NCBI RefSeq assembly: GCF_009724245.1
Contig: NZ_WNNK01000002.1
Coordinates: 372,001-436,000, forward strand
Reading direction: 5' to 3'
DNA from: Pseudomonas spelaei
Lineage (GTDB): Bacteria > Pseudomonadota > Gammaproteobacteria > Pseudomonadales > Pseudomonadaceae
DNA length: 64,000 nucleotides
The position numbers and the translations under genes were made by a program. Shown in pieces: positions 53,757 to 63,051 of the stretch. The notes below the pieces were generated by a model. It was not told the origin of the DNA and did not search any database. It worked only from the letters and a program-made list of their open reading frames with translations. Every line of letters begins with the position of its first letter. Positions within the stretch are counted from its first letter, which is position 1.

Positions 53757-55043
53757 TCAAGCCAGGGTGTGGCGCCTGCCAAAGTGCGCCGCACTCAGCA
53801 CCCCGACCGCGCCCATCACTACGCAATACCCGACGCATATCCACGGGCTGGTCGGCATCAGCGCGATCAACATCAGCGGTGTGGTACTCGCCCACAACGC
53901 GTAGGCAATGTTGTAGGTGAAGGAAATCCCCGATACCCGAATCTGCGCCGGGAACAGGCTGACCATCACCGACGGCACCGCACCCACGACGCCGCAGCTC
54001 AAGCCGGCAATCGCATACGCTGCGCCGAGCCAGACGCCGCCCGCGATGAGGCTGGCATACAGGATCGCAATGCCCACCGGCAGTAACAGGCTGTAGACCA
54101 GCACCGCGCGCCAGGCGCCGATGCGGTCCACCAGCAAGCCGGCCAGTACACAACCGATGTTCAGGAAGACGATGCCCAACGCGCTCAGGGCGAAGGTGTG
54201 GCTGGCACTCATGCCAAAGCTTTTCTGCATCATGGTCGGGGTGATGACCACCAGTACCACCACCGCCGAGGTGAGGACGCAGGTGAGGATCATCGCCGGC
54301 AAAAGAGCATGGCGGTGTTCGCGCAAGACGGTACGCAGCGGCAGTTCGGCGTCGGCTTGACGACGGGCCTGCATCGCCAGGAACACTGGGGTTTCGCTGA
54401 GCCAGCGCCGCAGCCACACACCGATCACGCCAAACACACCGCCCAACAGGAATGGAAAGCGCCAGGCGTAGTCGAGAATTTCAGCGGGGGTGAACACTTG
54501 CGCCAACAACGTTGCCGTCAACGCCCCGAGCAGGTAGCCGAAGGTCAACCCGGCCTGCAGGAACCCCAGGGCATAACCACGGTGATTGGCCGGCGCGTGT
54601 TCGGCGACAAACACCCAGGCGCTGGGCACTTCGCCGCCCACTGCTGCGCCCTGGAGGATGCGCAACGCCAGCAGGATCAGCGGCGCGAAATAGCCGATTT
54701 GCGCGTAAGTCGGCATGATCCCGATCAGCAGACAGGGCAAGGCCATCATCAGGATGCTCAGGCTGAACACCCGTTTGCGCCCCAGGTGATCGGCGAAATG
54801 CGCCATCAGGATTCCGCCCAGCGGCCGTGCCAGGTAGCCGGTGACGAAGATGCCGAAGCTTTGCAGCAGGCGCAGCCACTCGGGCATTTCCGGCGGGAAG
54901 AACAGCTGGCTCAAAGTCAGGGCAAAAAATACGAAGATGATGAAATCGTAGATTTCCAGGGCGCCACCAAGGGCGGCCAGGCCCAGGGTTTTGTAGTCGG
55001 AGCGGGAGAAACGCTGCGCCTGTGGATAAGAAATGGCAGTCAT
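53757..55043 (-). CDS. MHS-family MFS transporter (metabolite:H+ symporter)
   Basis: A 428-residue, 12-helix transporter of the ProP/ShiA/CitH type: LGAALGG-like segment LGLAALGGALEIYDFIIFVF, GILMAHFADHLGRKRVFSLS (motif A) and RILQGAAVGGEVPSAWVFVA. Substrates of the family are carboxylates or osmolytes. ATG 55043 (MTAISYPQAQ) is taken; a much longer open frame upstream is antisense to the next gene and spurious. Confidence 0.92.
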   Translation of the reverse strand: MTAISYPQAQRFSRSDYKTLGLAALGGALEIYDFIIFVFFALTLSQLFFPPEMPEWLRLLQSFGIFVTGYLARPLGGILMAHFADHLGRKRVFSLSILMMALPCLLIGIMPTYAQIGYFAPLILLALRILQGAAVGGEVPSAWVFVAEHAPANHRGYALGFLQAGLTFGYLLGALTATLLAQVFTPAEILDYAWRFPFLLGGVFGVIGVWLRRWLSETPVFLAMQARRQADAELPLRTVLREHRHALLPAMILTCVLTSAVVVLVVITPTMMQKSFGMSASHTFALSALGIVFLNIGCVLAGLLVDRIGAWRAVLVYSLLLPVGIAILYASLIAGGVWLGAAYAIAGLSCGVVGAVPSVMVSLFPAQIRVSGISFTYNIAYALWASTTPLMLIALMPTSPWICVGYCVVMGAVGVLSAAHFGRRHTLA

Positions 55044-55193
55044 GGCGAAACTCTGAATATTGAAGAGATAACGGTATGCGGGGGCATGGTCTACGCAAAC
55101 CCTGGCGCGATCAACCCGGTAAGCGGAGGTTCTTCCAACCGACAATCTCTGGCGGCATACTCGATCACCCTCACGGACGAATGCAGGCCCGCC

Positions 55194-55901
55194 ATGACGA
55201 CCCCAGTGCAGAGTCAGCAACAAGCCGCCTTTGAAAGCTCGATCAAGGCGCTGCAGGCTGAAGTCGCCAGCATCGGTACCCACCTGAGTATCGATGCCAG
55301 CGCACGCCTGGCCTATACCCAGCGCATCAAGCTGATGGCTGATGATTTGCGTATGCAGGTAGCCAGCGGCCGCCTGACCTGGACCCAAGCCGCGTCCCAG
55401 GCGCAAGAGGCGCGCAACGCCATCATGGAAATCATTCGCGCGCGCAGCACGCCGGTTGGCCGGGCCATGGCCCAGCAACTGAAGAGTGAGGGCAAGACGC
55501 TCAACGAGCTGGTGGCGCGCAAAACCCTGCAACTGCATGGGCCGACGGCGGATTTCAGCCGTTTGTCGGCGTCACAGCAGAACGCGGTGTACGCCGAAAT
55601 CGTCAAATCGGCTGGCAAGTCCAACCCGCGGGTTACCGCCACGATGCGCAACCTATCCCGCTTCGGACGCGGGCTGATTGTGCTGTCGATCGCTGTTTCG
55701 GTTTATAACGTGATGAATGCCGAAGACAAGACCCAGGCGGCGGGCCGGGAGATTGCCGTGACGGGTGCGGGAATTGTCGGCGGCATGGCCTCGGGGGCCT
55801 TGGCCGGTTTGGCCTGCGGGCCTGGAGCACCGGTGTGCGTCACTGTCGGCGCCTTTGTCGGTGGAGCATTGGCCGCTTTTGGCATGGACATGCTCTTTTA
55901 A
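55194..55901 (+). CDS. Glycine-zipper protein, toxin-like (possible pore former)
   Basis: A 235-residue protein with no signal peptide. Residues 1-155 are helical, polar and Gln/Ala-rich. Residues 158-174 are hydrophobic (GRGLIVLSIAVSVYNVM). Residues 189-235 form a Gly/Ala-rich hydrophobic hairpin (GAGIVGGMASGALAGLACGP, then VCVTVGAFVGGALAAFG) with GxxxG spacing. The layout resembles pore-forming bacteriocin or type VI effector domains, but I cannot name a family. ATG 55194 is the first Met after the divergent MFS promoter. The frame is open far upstream (antisense to MFS), which is ignored. The partner gene follows after 9 bp. Confidence 0.6.
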   Translation: MTTPVQSQQQAAFESSIKALQAEVASIGTHLSIDASARLAYTQRIKLMADDLRMQVASGRLTWTQAASQAQEARNAIMEIIRARSTPVGRAMAQQLKSEGKTLNELVARKTLQLHGPTADFSRLSASQQNAVYAEIVKSAGKSNPRVTATMRNLSRFGRGLIVLSIAVSVYNVMNAEDKTQAAGREIAVTGAGIVGGMASGALAGLACGPGAPVCVTVGAFVGGALAAFGMDMLF

Positions 55902-55910
55902 GGAGACGCA

Positions 55911-56378
55911 ATGATGCGGTTGGCTTCAGAGGTCAGCATCCGGCATCAGCCCGACGCCGATGAAAACGTGATTCCCACCAGCGAAGTACTGTTGCAGGGC
56001 ATCGCCAGTGGCACTCTCGTCAGTGGTGCGGTACTGGAAGCCGCCGTGCAATGGCGTAGCTTTTACCTGCTGTTTCTGACGGATGATGTGCCATTTGAAG
56101 AAGGCCTCAACATTCATCTGCTCGACAAACGTGGCGCGCTGCAGGACTCGGCGACCCTCGGCGGGGCGTACAGCAGCGGGCATTTTCATGATTTGCTGCT
56201 GGGTGATGGCGACACCCTGAGCTTTCGGTTTATCGGCGATACCATCTGGCACCTGGAGCTGTTGCAGCACCCACAGTTTCGCTTACCACTGGTGTCCGAA
56301 CCCGCTGGCGTCAGTCGTCGGCTGGGGTTTTCCCGGCACTTCATCCTGCGGGGCAATCCCAAGCCTCAGGCCAGTTGA
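55911..56378 (+). CDS. Unknown soluble protein, partner of the glycine-zipper protein
   Basis: A 155-residue protein, no signal peptide or membrane helix, mixed alpha/beta with many aromatic and acidic residues (FYLLFLTDDVPFEEGLNIHL). AAGGAGACGCA precedes ATG 55911, 9 bp after the upstream stop, so both form one operon. If the upstream protein is a toxin, this could be its immunity protein or chaperone; that is inference from the pairing only. Confidence 0.65.
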   Translation: MMRLASEVSIRHQPDADENVIPTSEVLLQGIASGTLVSGAVLEAAVQWRSFYLLFLTDDVPFEEGLNIHLLDKRGALQDSATLGGAYSSGHFHDLLLGDGDTLSFRFIGDTIWHLELLQHPQFRLPLVSEPAGVSRRLGFSRHFILRGNPKPQAS

Positions 56379-56486
56379 AACGGACTGCCATTTTCTCTCC
56401 GGTTTGATTTACTGTGGGCAACTGAACCCAAGGGCCCTCCTGCGGCCCTGCGCCCCACCATAATCATAAAAATCTGGAGTAGCTTC

Positions 56487-57905
56487 ATGGCCGCTGATAT
56501 CGAAGATAGCCGCTATGCCCGTTTCGCCCTGCGTTGCTCGAACTTCGCCGAGCGCTGGTTTCCTGACTCCTGGGTGTTTGCCGCCCTCGCCGTGATCATT
56601 GTCGCCGTGGCGACATTAAGCATGGGCGCCGCGCCGACCGAGGCTGCCAAGGCTTTTGGCGATGGTTTCTGGAGCTTGATTCCGTTCACCATGCAAATGG
56701 CCTTCGTGGTGATTGGTGGCTATGTGGTCGCCAGTTCACCGCCTGCGGTCAAGTTGATTGACCGCCTGGCGCGTATCCCGAAAAACGGCCGTTCCGCCGT
56801 GGCGTGGGTGGCGTTGATCTCGATGGTCGCCTCGTTGCTCAACTGGGGCTTGTCCCTGGTGTTCGGCGGCCTGTTGGTACGGGCATTGGCTAGGCGCACG
56901 GATTTGCGCATGGACTATCGCGCCGCCGGCGCTGCGGCCTATCTGGGTCTCGGTGCGGTCTGGGCCCTGGGGTTATCGTCGTCGGCTGCGCAGTTGCAGG
57001 CCAACCCGGCCAGTCTGCCGCCGTCGATCCTGTCGATCACCGGGATGATTCCCTTCACCGACACCATTTTTCTCTGGCAGTCCGGTGTGCTGCTGCTGGC
57101 ACTGATCGTGGTCTCGCTGATCATCGCCTACGCCACCGCACCGGGGCCGAACAGCGCCCGTGACGCCAAGGCCTGTGGGGTCGATCCGGCCTTCAATCTG
57201 CCCAAGCCACAGCCGCCGAGCCGTCCGGGCGAATGGCTGGAACACAGCCCGTTGCTGACGATCCTGCTGGCGTTGCTCGCGGCCGGGTGGCTGTTCCATG
57301 AGTTCTCGACCAAGCCGGCGATCAGTGCCATCTCCGGGCTGAACACCTATAACTTCCTGTTCCTGATGGTGGGCGCACTGTTGCACTGGCGCCCGCGCAG
57401 CTTCCTCGACGCCGTGGCCCGCGCGGTGCCGACCACCACCGGGGTGCTGATCCAGTTTCCGCTGTATGGCTCGATCGCAGCATTGATGACCGTGGTCAAA
57501 GGCGGGGACGGCCAGACCCTGGCTCACCATATCTCGACTTTCTTCACCTCCATCGCGTCCCACGACACCTACGCCCTGCTGATGGGCGTGTACTCGGCGG
57601 TGCTCGGTTTCTTTATTCCGTCGGGCGGCGGCAAGTGGATCATCGAAGCGCCTTACGTGATGCAGGTGGCCAATGACCTGCAATATCACCTGGGCTGGGC
57701 AGTGCAGATCTACAACGCCGCCGAGGCGCTGCCGAACCTGATCAACCCGTTCTATATGCTGCCGCTGCTCGGAGTGCTGGGGCTCAAAGCACGGGATTTG
57801 ATTGGCTTTTCGTTCGTGCAATTGTTGGTGCATACGCCGCTGGTGCTGTTTCTGCTGTGGGCCTTGGGAACGACGCTTAAATACCTGCCGCCCGTGATGC
57901 CGTAA
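56487..57905 (+). CDS. atoE: Short-chain fatty acid transporter AtoE
   Basis: A 472-residue permease with 12 or more helices of the AtoE/TIGR00366 type: RYARFALRCSNFAERWFPDS, then SLLNWGLSLVFGGLLVRAL and FFIPSGGGKWIIEAPYVMQV. It imports acetoacetate or short-chain fatty acids. The usual neighbours (CoA transferase genes atoDA) are absent. A GC-rich hairpin AGGGCC/GGCCCT at 56431-56449 lies just upstream. Confidence 0.92.
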   Translation: MAADIEDSRYARFALRCSNFAERWFPDSWVFAALAVIIVAVATLSMGAAPTEAAKAFGDGFWSLIPFTMQMAFVVIGGYVVASSPPAVKLIDRLARIPKNGRSAVAWVALISMVASLLNWGLSLVFGGLLVRALARRTDLRMDYRAAGAAAYLGLGAVWALGLSSSAAQLQANPASLPPSILSITGMIPFTDTIFLWQSGVLLLALIVVSLIIAYATAPGPNSARDAKACGVDPAFNLPKPQPPSRPGEWLEHSPLLTILLALLAAGWLFHEFSTKPAISAISGLNTYNFLFLMVGALLHWRPRSFLDAVARAVPTTTGVLIQFPLYGSIAALMTVVKGGDGQTLAHHISTFFTSIASHDTYALLMGVYSAVLGFFIPSGGGKWIIEAPYVMQVANDLQYHLGWAVQIYNAAEALPNLINPFYMLPLLGVLGLKARDLIGFSFVQLLVHTPLVLFLLWALGTTLKYLPPVMP

Positions 57906-58002
57906 ACGCTTCTGTCACATTGCCCGCTTAAACTTCACAGCGAAGCCCGGCAATGCGTCCTTCACCTTGATCGATTCCCCATCCGATCAAGGCGAGGAAC
58001 GC

Positions 58003-58026
58003 GTTGCAGCGCGGCCACGCTGCAAC
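58003..58026. repeat. Perfect inverted repeat between atoE and acpA
   Basis: GTTGCAGCG-cggcca-CGCTGCAAC, 9-bp arms, about 100 bp after atoE and 140 bp before acpA. There is no T-run. It may be a weak terminator or operator. The rest of the 261-bp gap shows nothing else. Confidence 0.5.
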
Positions 58027-58166
58027 ACCCATCAGTCACACACAGAACCCTTACGCCACAAGACCTCGCCTTATTGACTGAAGCGTTTAAGCTTTGCCAT
58101 ATTTCGCCCCTTTTCAACGAAACATCCAGTAATAAATAAATCAAAAATAGCCGCGAGAAGCCTCGG

Positions 58167-59867
58167 ATGACCGACGAAACAGAAGACCAGAACGCCTCCA
58201 AAAACACCGCAGGCACCCTCCCCGACTCCAGCCGTCGACGCTTTCTGGGTGGGGTGGCCGTACTCGGCGCGGGGGCGACCCTCAGCGCCTGCGGCGGTGC
58301 CGCTGAGCAGCCTTGCACACCGGTGGACCGCGAGCTGTCTCCTGCCGAACTGGACAAGGCCCTGCACGACAACGTGAAAACCGTTGTGGTGATCTACGGC
58401 GAAAACCGCAGCTTCAACAACCTGTTTGCGGATTTCCCCGGCGTACAAAGCCCGCTCTCCGCGCTCAAGCCTGCGGACTATCAGCAACAGGATCGCGACG
58501 GCAGCTTGCTGGACACCCTGCCCGAGGTATGGGGCGGCGTGACTCAGCTTGGCCCGCAGACCATTGATGGTGTGGTCTACCCCATCGCGACCCAATATCA
58601 GGAACACCTGCCCAACGCACCTTTCGCACTGAAAGGTCCGAACGGCGAAGACCTGCCGTTAAGCCTGATCACCCGTGACCTGTGGCACGTGTTCTATCAG
58701 AACCAGATGCAGATCAATGGCGGCAAGAACGACCGTTTTGTTGCCTGGGCTGATTCGGGGGCGCTGACATTCGGCTATTACCCGCAAACGCGCTACTCCC
58801 TGCGCCTGTGGGATGTCGCCAAGGAGTTCGTACTCTGCGATAACTTTTTCCAGGGTGCCTTTGGTGGCTCGTACCTCAACCATCAATACCTGATCAGCGC
58901 TCAAGTGCCGTTTTATCCGGACGCGGCTAACTCGGTGGCCAAGTCGCAGATCGCCATGTTGCAGAGCGACGACCCGACCGACACACGCCTCAAGCCTTTG
59001 GACAAATCCCCCGCCAGCGCCATGACTGGCCCACCCCAGTTTGGCCCCAGCGCCCTGACCCCGGATGGCTATGCGGTCAACACCATGGCGCCGCCCTACT
59101 GGCCAACCTGGATCCGCGACCCGGAACGCCCGGATTACGCCAAGCCGGACCTGCCCAGCGTGCTGGTGCCACAGTCCCACGAACACATCGGTGACAAGCT
59201 GTCGAAGAAGAATGTCGACTGGGCCTGGTACGGCGGCGCCTGGCAGGCAACGATTGACGAGCACAAAGACTCGGTGGCCATTCCGAAAATCCCCAGCTTT
59301 CAGTACCACCACCAGCCGTTCAACTACTTCAAGCAGCAAGGCCCGGAAAACCCGGTGGAGCGCAAGAAACGCCTGCGCGACGGTGGCTTGGGCGACGAAC
59401 CAAGTACCAACCACTTCCTGGCCGACGCCCAAGCGGGCACGCTGCCTGCCGTGTCTTTCTACAAGCCCCAGGGCAACCTGAACATGCACGCCGGTTACGC
59501 CGACGTAGCCTCGGGCGACCGGCATATCACGCGCGCCTTGAAGGTGCTGCAGGAAAGCCCGCAGTGGAAGAATATGGTGGTGATCATCACAGTCGACGAA
59601 AACGGCGGCTGGTGGGACCACGTTGCACCGCCAAAGGGCGACCGCTGGGGGCCTGGGACACGTATTCCGGCATTGGTTGTTTCACCGTTCGCGCGCAAAG
59701 GCACGGTGGACCATACGGTCTACGACACCGCATCGGTCCTGCGCTTGATCACACGGGTATTCCAACTGGAGAAGCTCGATGGCCTCAAGCTGCGGGATGA
59801 GTCGATGGTCGCCCGGGGCCAGAAACCCATGGGAGACCTGAGCAACGCGTTGCACTTCAAGGTGTAA
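58167..59867 (+). CDS. acpA: AcpA-type acid phosphatase / phospholipase C superfamily, Tat-exported
   Basis: A 566-residue protein. The Tat signal SRRRFLGGVAVLGAGATLSA is followed by Cys (LSAC), so it may be a Tat-exported lipoprotein. Phosphoesterase-family features: VVVIYGENRSFNNLF near residue 72 (metal/nucleophile region), DNFFQGAFGGSYLNHQYLIS and TVDENGGWWDHVAPPKGDRW near residue 475. It hydrolyses phosphomonoesters or phospholipids in the periplasm or outside. It is monocistronic-looking; the following gene is 124 bp away. Confidence 0.88.
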   Translation: MTDETEDQNASKNTAGTLPDSSRRRFLGGVAVLGAGATLSACGGAAEQPCTPVDRELSPAELDKALHDNVKTVVVIYGENRSFNNLFADFPGVQSPLSALKPADYQQQDRDGSLLDTLPEVWGGVTQLGPQTIDGVVYPIATQYQEHLPNAPFALKGPNGEDLPLSLITRDLWHVFYQNQMQINGGKNDRFVAWADSGALTFGYYPQTRYSLRLWDVAKEFVLCDNFFQGAFGGSYLNHQYLISAQVPFYPDAANSVAKSQIAMLQSDDPTDTRLKPLDKSPASAMTGPPQFGPSALTPDGYAVNTMAPPYWPTWIRDPERPDYAKPDLPSVLVPQSHEHIGDKLSKKNVDWAWYGGAWQATIDEHKDSVAIPKIPSFQYHHQPFNYFKQQGPENPVERKKRLRDGGLGDEPSTNHFLADAQAGTLPAVSFYKPQGNLNMHAGYADVASGDRHITRALKVLQESPQWKNMVVIITVDENGGWWDHVAPPKGDRWGPGTRIPALVVSPFARKGTVDHTVYDTASVLRLITRVFQLEKLDGLKLRDESMVARGQKPMGDLSNALHFKV

Positions 59868-59991
59868 CCGTTTTTGCCGAATGCCCGGCAAAAAACCGCA
59901 TTTAGCCACGCGCGTTTCCTGGTCAACCGCTACTGTGTGAGGGTGGGCATTCATCCCGCGCAGACGGGCATTCGCTGACAAGGAACCAAGC

Positions 59992-61161
59992 ATGTTTAAA
60001 CTGACCAGGTTGTCCTTCACCCTGGCCGCACTCACCTTAAGTGCGGTCGTACAAGCCGATGTCGAGGTACCGCTGGGCACCCCGCAACGGGTCACCCAGT
60101 TGTTCGCTTACCCCAACAACTGCAGCGTCATCTGTTTTCGTCCGATGACGTTGGAGCAGACCGTTGAGCACTACCTGAACCAGAGCTTGCAACGTGACGG
60201 CTACAGCCGGGCCAAAGTCAGCGTAAAAACCGATCAGGGCAATGTCCTCGCTACATTCAGTGGTGTACCGGACAGCTACGGCCAGCCGTTGACCACGCTG
60301 CTGAACACGGCCGACCTCGCCTACCAAGGCGCCAGCAAACTCAACAACGACGGCAAGTGGCAGTTCAACTGGTACTTGTTCCTGCCGTTGGGCATGGCGT
60401 TGGAAAACCGCAAAAGCATCGAACTGATGCACTTTCCGCCGGATTACTCCCTGACCCATTTCCAGGACTACCTGGAGTCGGCCACCACCGACCGTTGGGC
60501 CACCTTGCTCACCGCCAACGGTATCCCGGCGACCCAGACGCCGGAGTACCAGACCATCATCGATATCGCCCCGATTGCCGCCCCGTCCACGGCCGGCAAG
60601 GACCTGGAGGGCGTCTACAGCTACTTCACCGAGTACCAGACGCGGATGGTCAAGGAACTCAGCCAACAGGCCAGCGGCTCATTACCCATGGTGGCGTTTG
60701 GCGCGCCGGTGCGCAGCTGGATCAAACAGCAATACGGGCAAACGGTAGGCGTACTGGGCCTGGCACAAATCAGCCCGACTGAAGACAGCAAGGTGGCGGT
60801 ACTGGGTGCCAACCACCCCAGCTACATCTGGTATGCCGCCAACCCGAACACCTATGACGGCGACGAGCAAAAGGCCGACGAAGCCGGTTTGAAAGTCATG
60901 GGCCAGGACTTGAGTGCTGCCTGCTGGCAAGCCGCAATGGGACAGCGACCGGCCAGCGATGCCAACGTGCAACTCAAGGCCTGCATGAACACGTGGCAGG
61001 TGACGCGCAAGGAGCAGACCTGCGAACTGTTCTATACCTCGATTCGCGAGCTGACGCCCGAACAGGCAAATGCCAAGTGCGCCACGCCAGGGGTCAAGGC
61101 TCAGCTGAAACAATTGAAGGGGGCAGTTCCCGCCCCGTCCATTGGCGCCCCTGCCCTTTAA
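59992..61161 (+). CDS. Secreted protein of unknown function
   Basis: A 389-residue protein with a clear signal peptide (cleavage near VQA/DVE). Mature part is soluble with six or more Cys (CSVICF near residues 44-49; four or five in the C-terminal third), likely disulfide-bonded in the periplasm. I recognise no family. GACAAGGAACCAAGC precedes the ATG. It lies downstream of acpA on the same strand, so a common role in phosphate scavenging is possible but unproven. Confidence 0.75.
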   Translation: MFKLTRLSFTLAALTLSAVVQADVEVPLGTPQRVTQLFAYPNNCSVICFRPMTLEQTVEHYLNQSLQRDGYSRAKVSVKTDQGNVLATFSGVPDSYGQPLTTLLNTADLAYQGASKLNNDGKWQFNWYLFLPLGMALENRKSIELMHFPPDYSLTHFQDYLESATTDRWATLLTANGIPATQTPEYQTIIDIAPIAAPSTAGKDLEGVYSYFTEYQTRMVKELSQQASGSLPMVAFGAPVRSWIKQQYGQTVGVLGLAQISPTEDSKVAVLGANHPSYIWYAANPNTYDGDEQKADEAGLKVMGQDLSAACWQAAMGQRPASDANVQLKACMNTWQVTRKEQTCELFYTSIRELTPEQANAKCATPGVKAQLKQLKGAVPAPSIGAPAL

Positions 61162-61189
61162 GGATCGGAGTTGTCTTACGCACCAGTTA

Positions 61190-61227
61190 GCCAATATCTA
61201 CTGTCAGATTTGACAGTAGATATTGGC
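61190..61227. repeat. Perfect 17-bp inverted repeat upstream of the SET-domain gene
   Basis: Left arm 61190-61206 (GCCAATATCTACTGTCA), 4-nt loop GATT, right arm 61211-61227. It lies 28 bp past the stop of the secreted protein. It lacks a T-run and is AT-rich, so it may be an operator or a terminator of unusual form. Confidence 0.85.
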
Positions 61228-61322
61228 CATCACTTCAGCGAACCTTGAGGCGAACCCATCAGTTGCATGACTGGCATGCCCATTGCTGCCAACAGGTCAG
61301 AGCAGCAAAACTCAGGAGAGTG

Positions 61323-61838
61323 ATGAAAACTCAAGCCATGGATAAGGCATCTGCTGCAAGTGACTGCCTTTACCCCTTTGCGGCCCTTCTCGATAAGCCT
61401 GGCTATCCGTCGACGCGCGATTTTCAGGTAGTACAGACTCGCTACGGTGCGGGGATCAAATCCAGGACCGCTTTCGACAGCCGTATACGTATTGCCAAAG
61501 TGTCCGGCTATGCGCTGGGCGAGCGGCAACTGCACACGCTGCAGATTTCTGCTCGTATCCACCTGCACGACCTGTGGTTCAGCGGCTTGCTGTCGCACTC
61601 ATGCAACCCAAACGTGTTCCTCGACATCAGCGAGCTTGAGTTGTGGTCGATCCTGCCCATCCCCCGCGGTACGTTACTGACCATGGATTACGCCAGCACT
61701 GAAGATGTGTTGTTCCAGCAGTTCGCCTGCCAATGCGGCGAACTCAACTGCCGAGGCTGGATCACCGGCATGAAGGAGACCTTGAATGCCGATGGCCAGC
61801 TGTTTATGGAGCAGTGGCGCCAACGCAAACGCCCTTAA
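61323..61838 (+). CDS. SET-domain protein (putative protein-lysine methyltransferase)
   Basis: A 171-residue protein carrying the C-terminal SET core: LLSHSCNPN (89-97; the N-H-S-C-x-P-N S-adenosylmethionine and knot motif), LTMDY (119-123; catalytic Tyr region) and the post-SET cysteines CQCGELNC (136-143) that would bind zinc with Cys94. SET proteins methylate lysines, and bacterial members are uncommon outside pathogens. No histone-like or ribosomal target gene is adjacent. ATG 61323 follows CTCAGGAGAGTG. It overlaps the convergent carbonic anhydrase gene by 4 bp. Confidence 0.87.
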   Translation: MKTQAMDKASAASDCLYPFAALLDKPGYPSTRDFQVVQTRYGAGIKSRTAFDSRIRIAKVSGYALGERQLHTLQISARIHLHDLWFSGLLSHSCNPNVFLDISELELWSILPIPRGTLLTMDYASTEDVLFQQFACQCGELNCRGWITGMKETLNADGQLFMEQWRQRKRP

Positions 61839-62479
61839 ACCGCGCCGACCGGGCGCAGACGATATTGCGGCGGCAATTGCTCGAAACCACTGATGGTGGC
61901 GTTCAAACTTTTCCAGCGCCCGTCCTTGATCCCGTAGATGCAACCATGGATCGACAGGCTCTGCCCGCGGTGCCAGGCATTTTGCACAATGCTGGTGTGG
62001 CCGACGTTGGCCACTTGCTGGATCACGTTCAGCTCACAGAGGCGGTCAACCCGCTCTTCTTCCGTGGGCAATTGCGCAAGCACTTCGCGATGTTCGTAAT
62101 AGAGGTCACGGATCGAGCGCAACCAACCGTCAATCAGGCCCAACTGGCGGTCCTGCATCGAGGCGCGCACGCCGCCGCAACCATAGTGGCCAGTGACCAG
62201 GATGTGTTTGACCTTGAGCACGTCAACGGCGTACTGGATCACCGACAAACAGTTGAGGTCGGTGTGCAGCACCACGTTGGCCACATTGCGGTGCACAAAC
62301 AGGTCGCCGGGCAGCATACCGACAATCTCGTTGGCCGGTACACGGGCGTCCGAACAGCCGATCCACAGGTATTCCGGGGTTTGCTGGCGGGCGAGCTTGG
62401 CGAAGAATTCGGGATCTTCCTGTTTGATCGCATCTGCCCAGCGTTCGTTGTTATCAAGCAGGTCTTGTAGTTCGTTCAT
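61835..62479 (-). CDS. can: Beta-class carbonic anhydrase
   Basis: A 214-residue beta carbonic anhydrase interconverting CO2 and bicarbonate. The zinc ligands are Cys42, His98 and Cys101 (GCSDARV and GHYGCGGV), and the Asp44-Arg46 dyad is present. The length and C terminus match Can/YadF. It is cytoplasmic and supplies bicarbonate for carboxylations at low CO2. Confidence 0.96.
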   Translation of the reverse strand: MNELQDLLDNNERWADAIKQEDPEFFAKLARQQTPEYLWIGCSDARVPANEIVGMLPGDLFVHRNVANVVLHTDLNCLSVIQYAVDVLKVKHILVTGHYGCGGVRASMQDRQLGLIDGWLRSIRDLYYEHREVLAQLPTEEERVDRLCELNVIQQVANVGHTSIVQNAWHRGQSLSIHGCIYGIKDGRWKSLNATISGFEQLPPQYRLRPVGAV

Positions 62480-62631
62480 CAGGGAAAGCCTCAGGAATGA
62501 TGCGCAGCTTTGACAGACGACCGCCTGTCGGGGTCACGCCCGGGATGCAGAAAGGCAAACTGTAATTACCTTGAATCTTAGTGGGTAGTGCCTGTCCACA
62601 CACTATAAGCCCCACAGTATGAGGAAGGGTC

Positions 62632-63018
62632 ATGACTGAATCACGACGTCCCTACGGTGCCCCCCAACCGGAGCCGATTGATGACAACGAGGACCGCATG
62701 GGCTCGATGCGGGAGCTGGACTTTGACGAGGAGGAGCCGACGACGGAGATCGGTGATGAAACTCCACGCCGAGAGCGCAAACGCTTGATGCCCGACGAAC
62801 GGTTTCAAGAGGCCGTCATGACCGAGGACTCAACCGATGATGACATGAGCCCGCAAACCCTGATTCGTGAGGACGGCGCGCGGGATGCTCATGAAGAAGG
62901 TGACGATGAACCGGCCGATTGGGACCTGAGTATTGTCGATGAAGATGAAATCGGCGGCGGAAACGGGTGGGATGAAGCGGAGATGGCGGAGCGGGATCCG
63001 GTAGACGGCAATCGCTGA
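62632..63018 (+). CDS. Acidic conserved hypothetical protein
   Basis: A 128-residue, strongly acidic protein (DFDEEEPTTEIGDE, DWDLSIVDEDEIGGG) without hydrophobic core, predicted to be disordered. GAGGAAGGGTC precedes the ATG. It starts MTESRRPYGAP, as in a Pseudomonas family often labelled serine kinase/phosphatase; no kinase or phosphatase motif is visible here, so I assign no function. Confidence 0.75.
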   Translation: MTESRRPYGAPQPEPIDDNEDRMGSMRELDFDEEEPTTEIGDETPRRERKRLMPDERFQEAVMTEDSTDDDMSPQTLIREDGARDAHEEGDDEPADWDLSIVDEDEIGGGNGWDEAEMAERDPVDGNR

Positions 63019-63051
63019 GGCACCATCGTCCCGACTATGAAAAACAGCCCC

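Noticed and set aside
54198..55193. N-terminal extension of the glycine-zipper protein across the MFS gene
   Set aside because: The frame is merely open antisense to the MFS gene; the first credible start is ATG 55194 in the intergenic region.
58659..59621. 320-codon minus-strand frame in acpA
   Set aside because: Antisense to a gene with clear family motifs.
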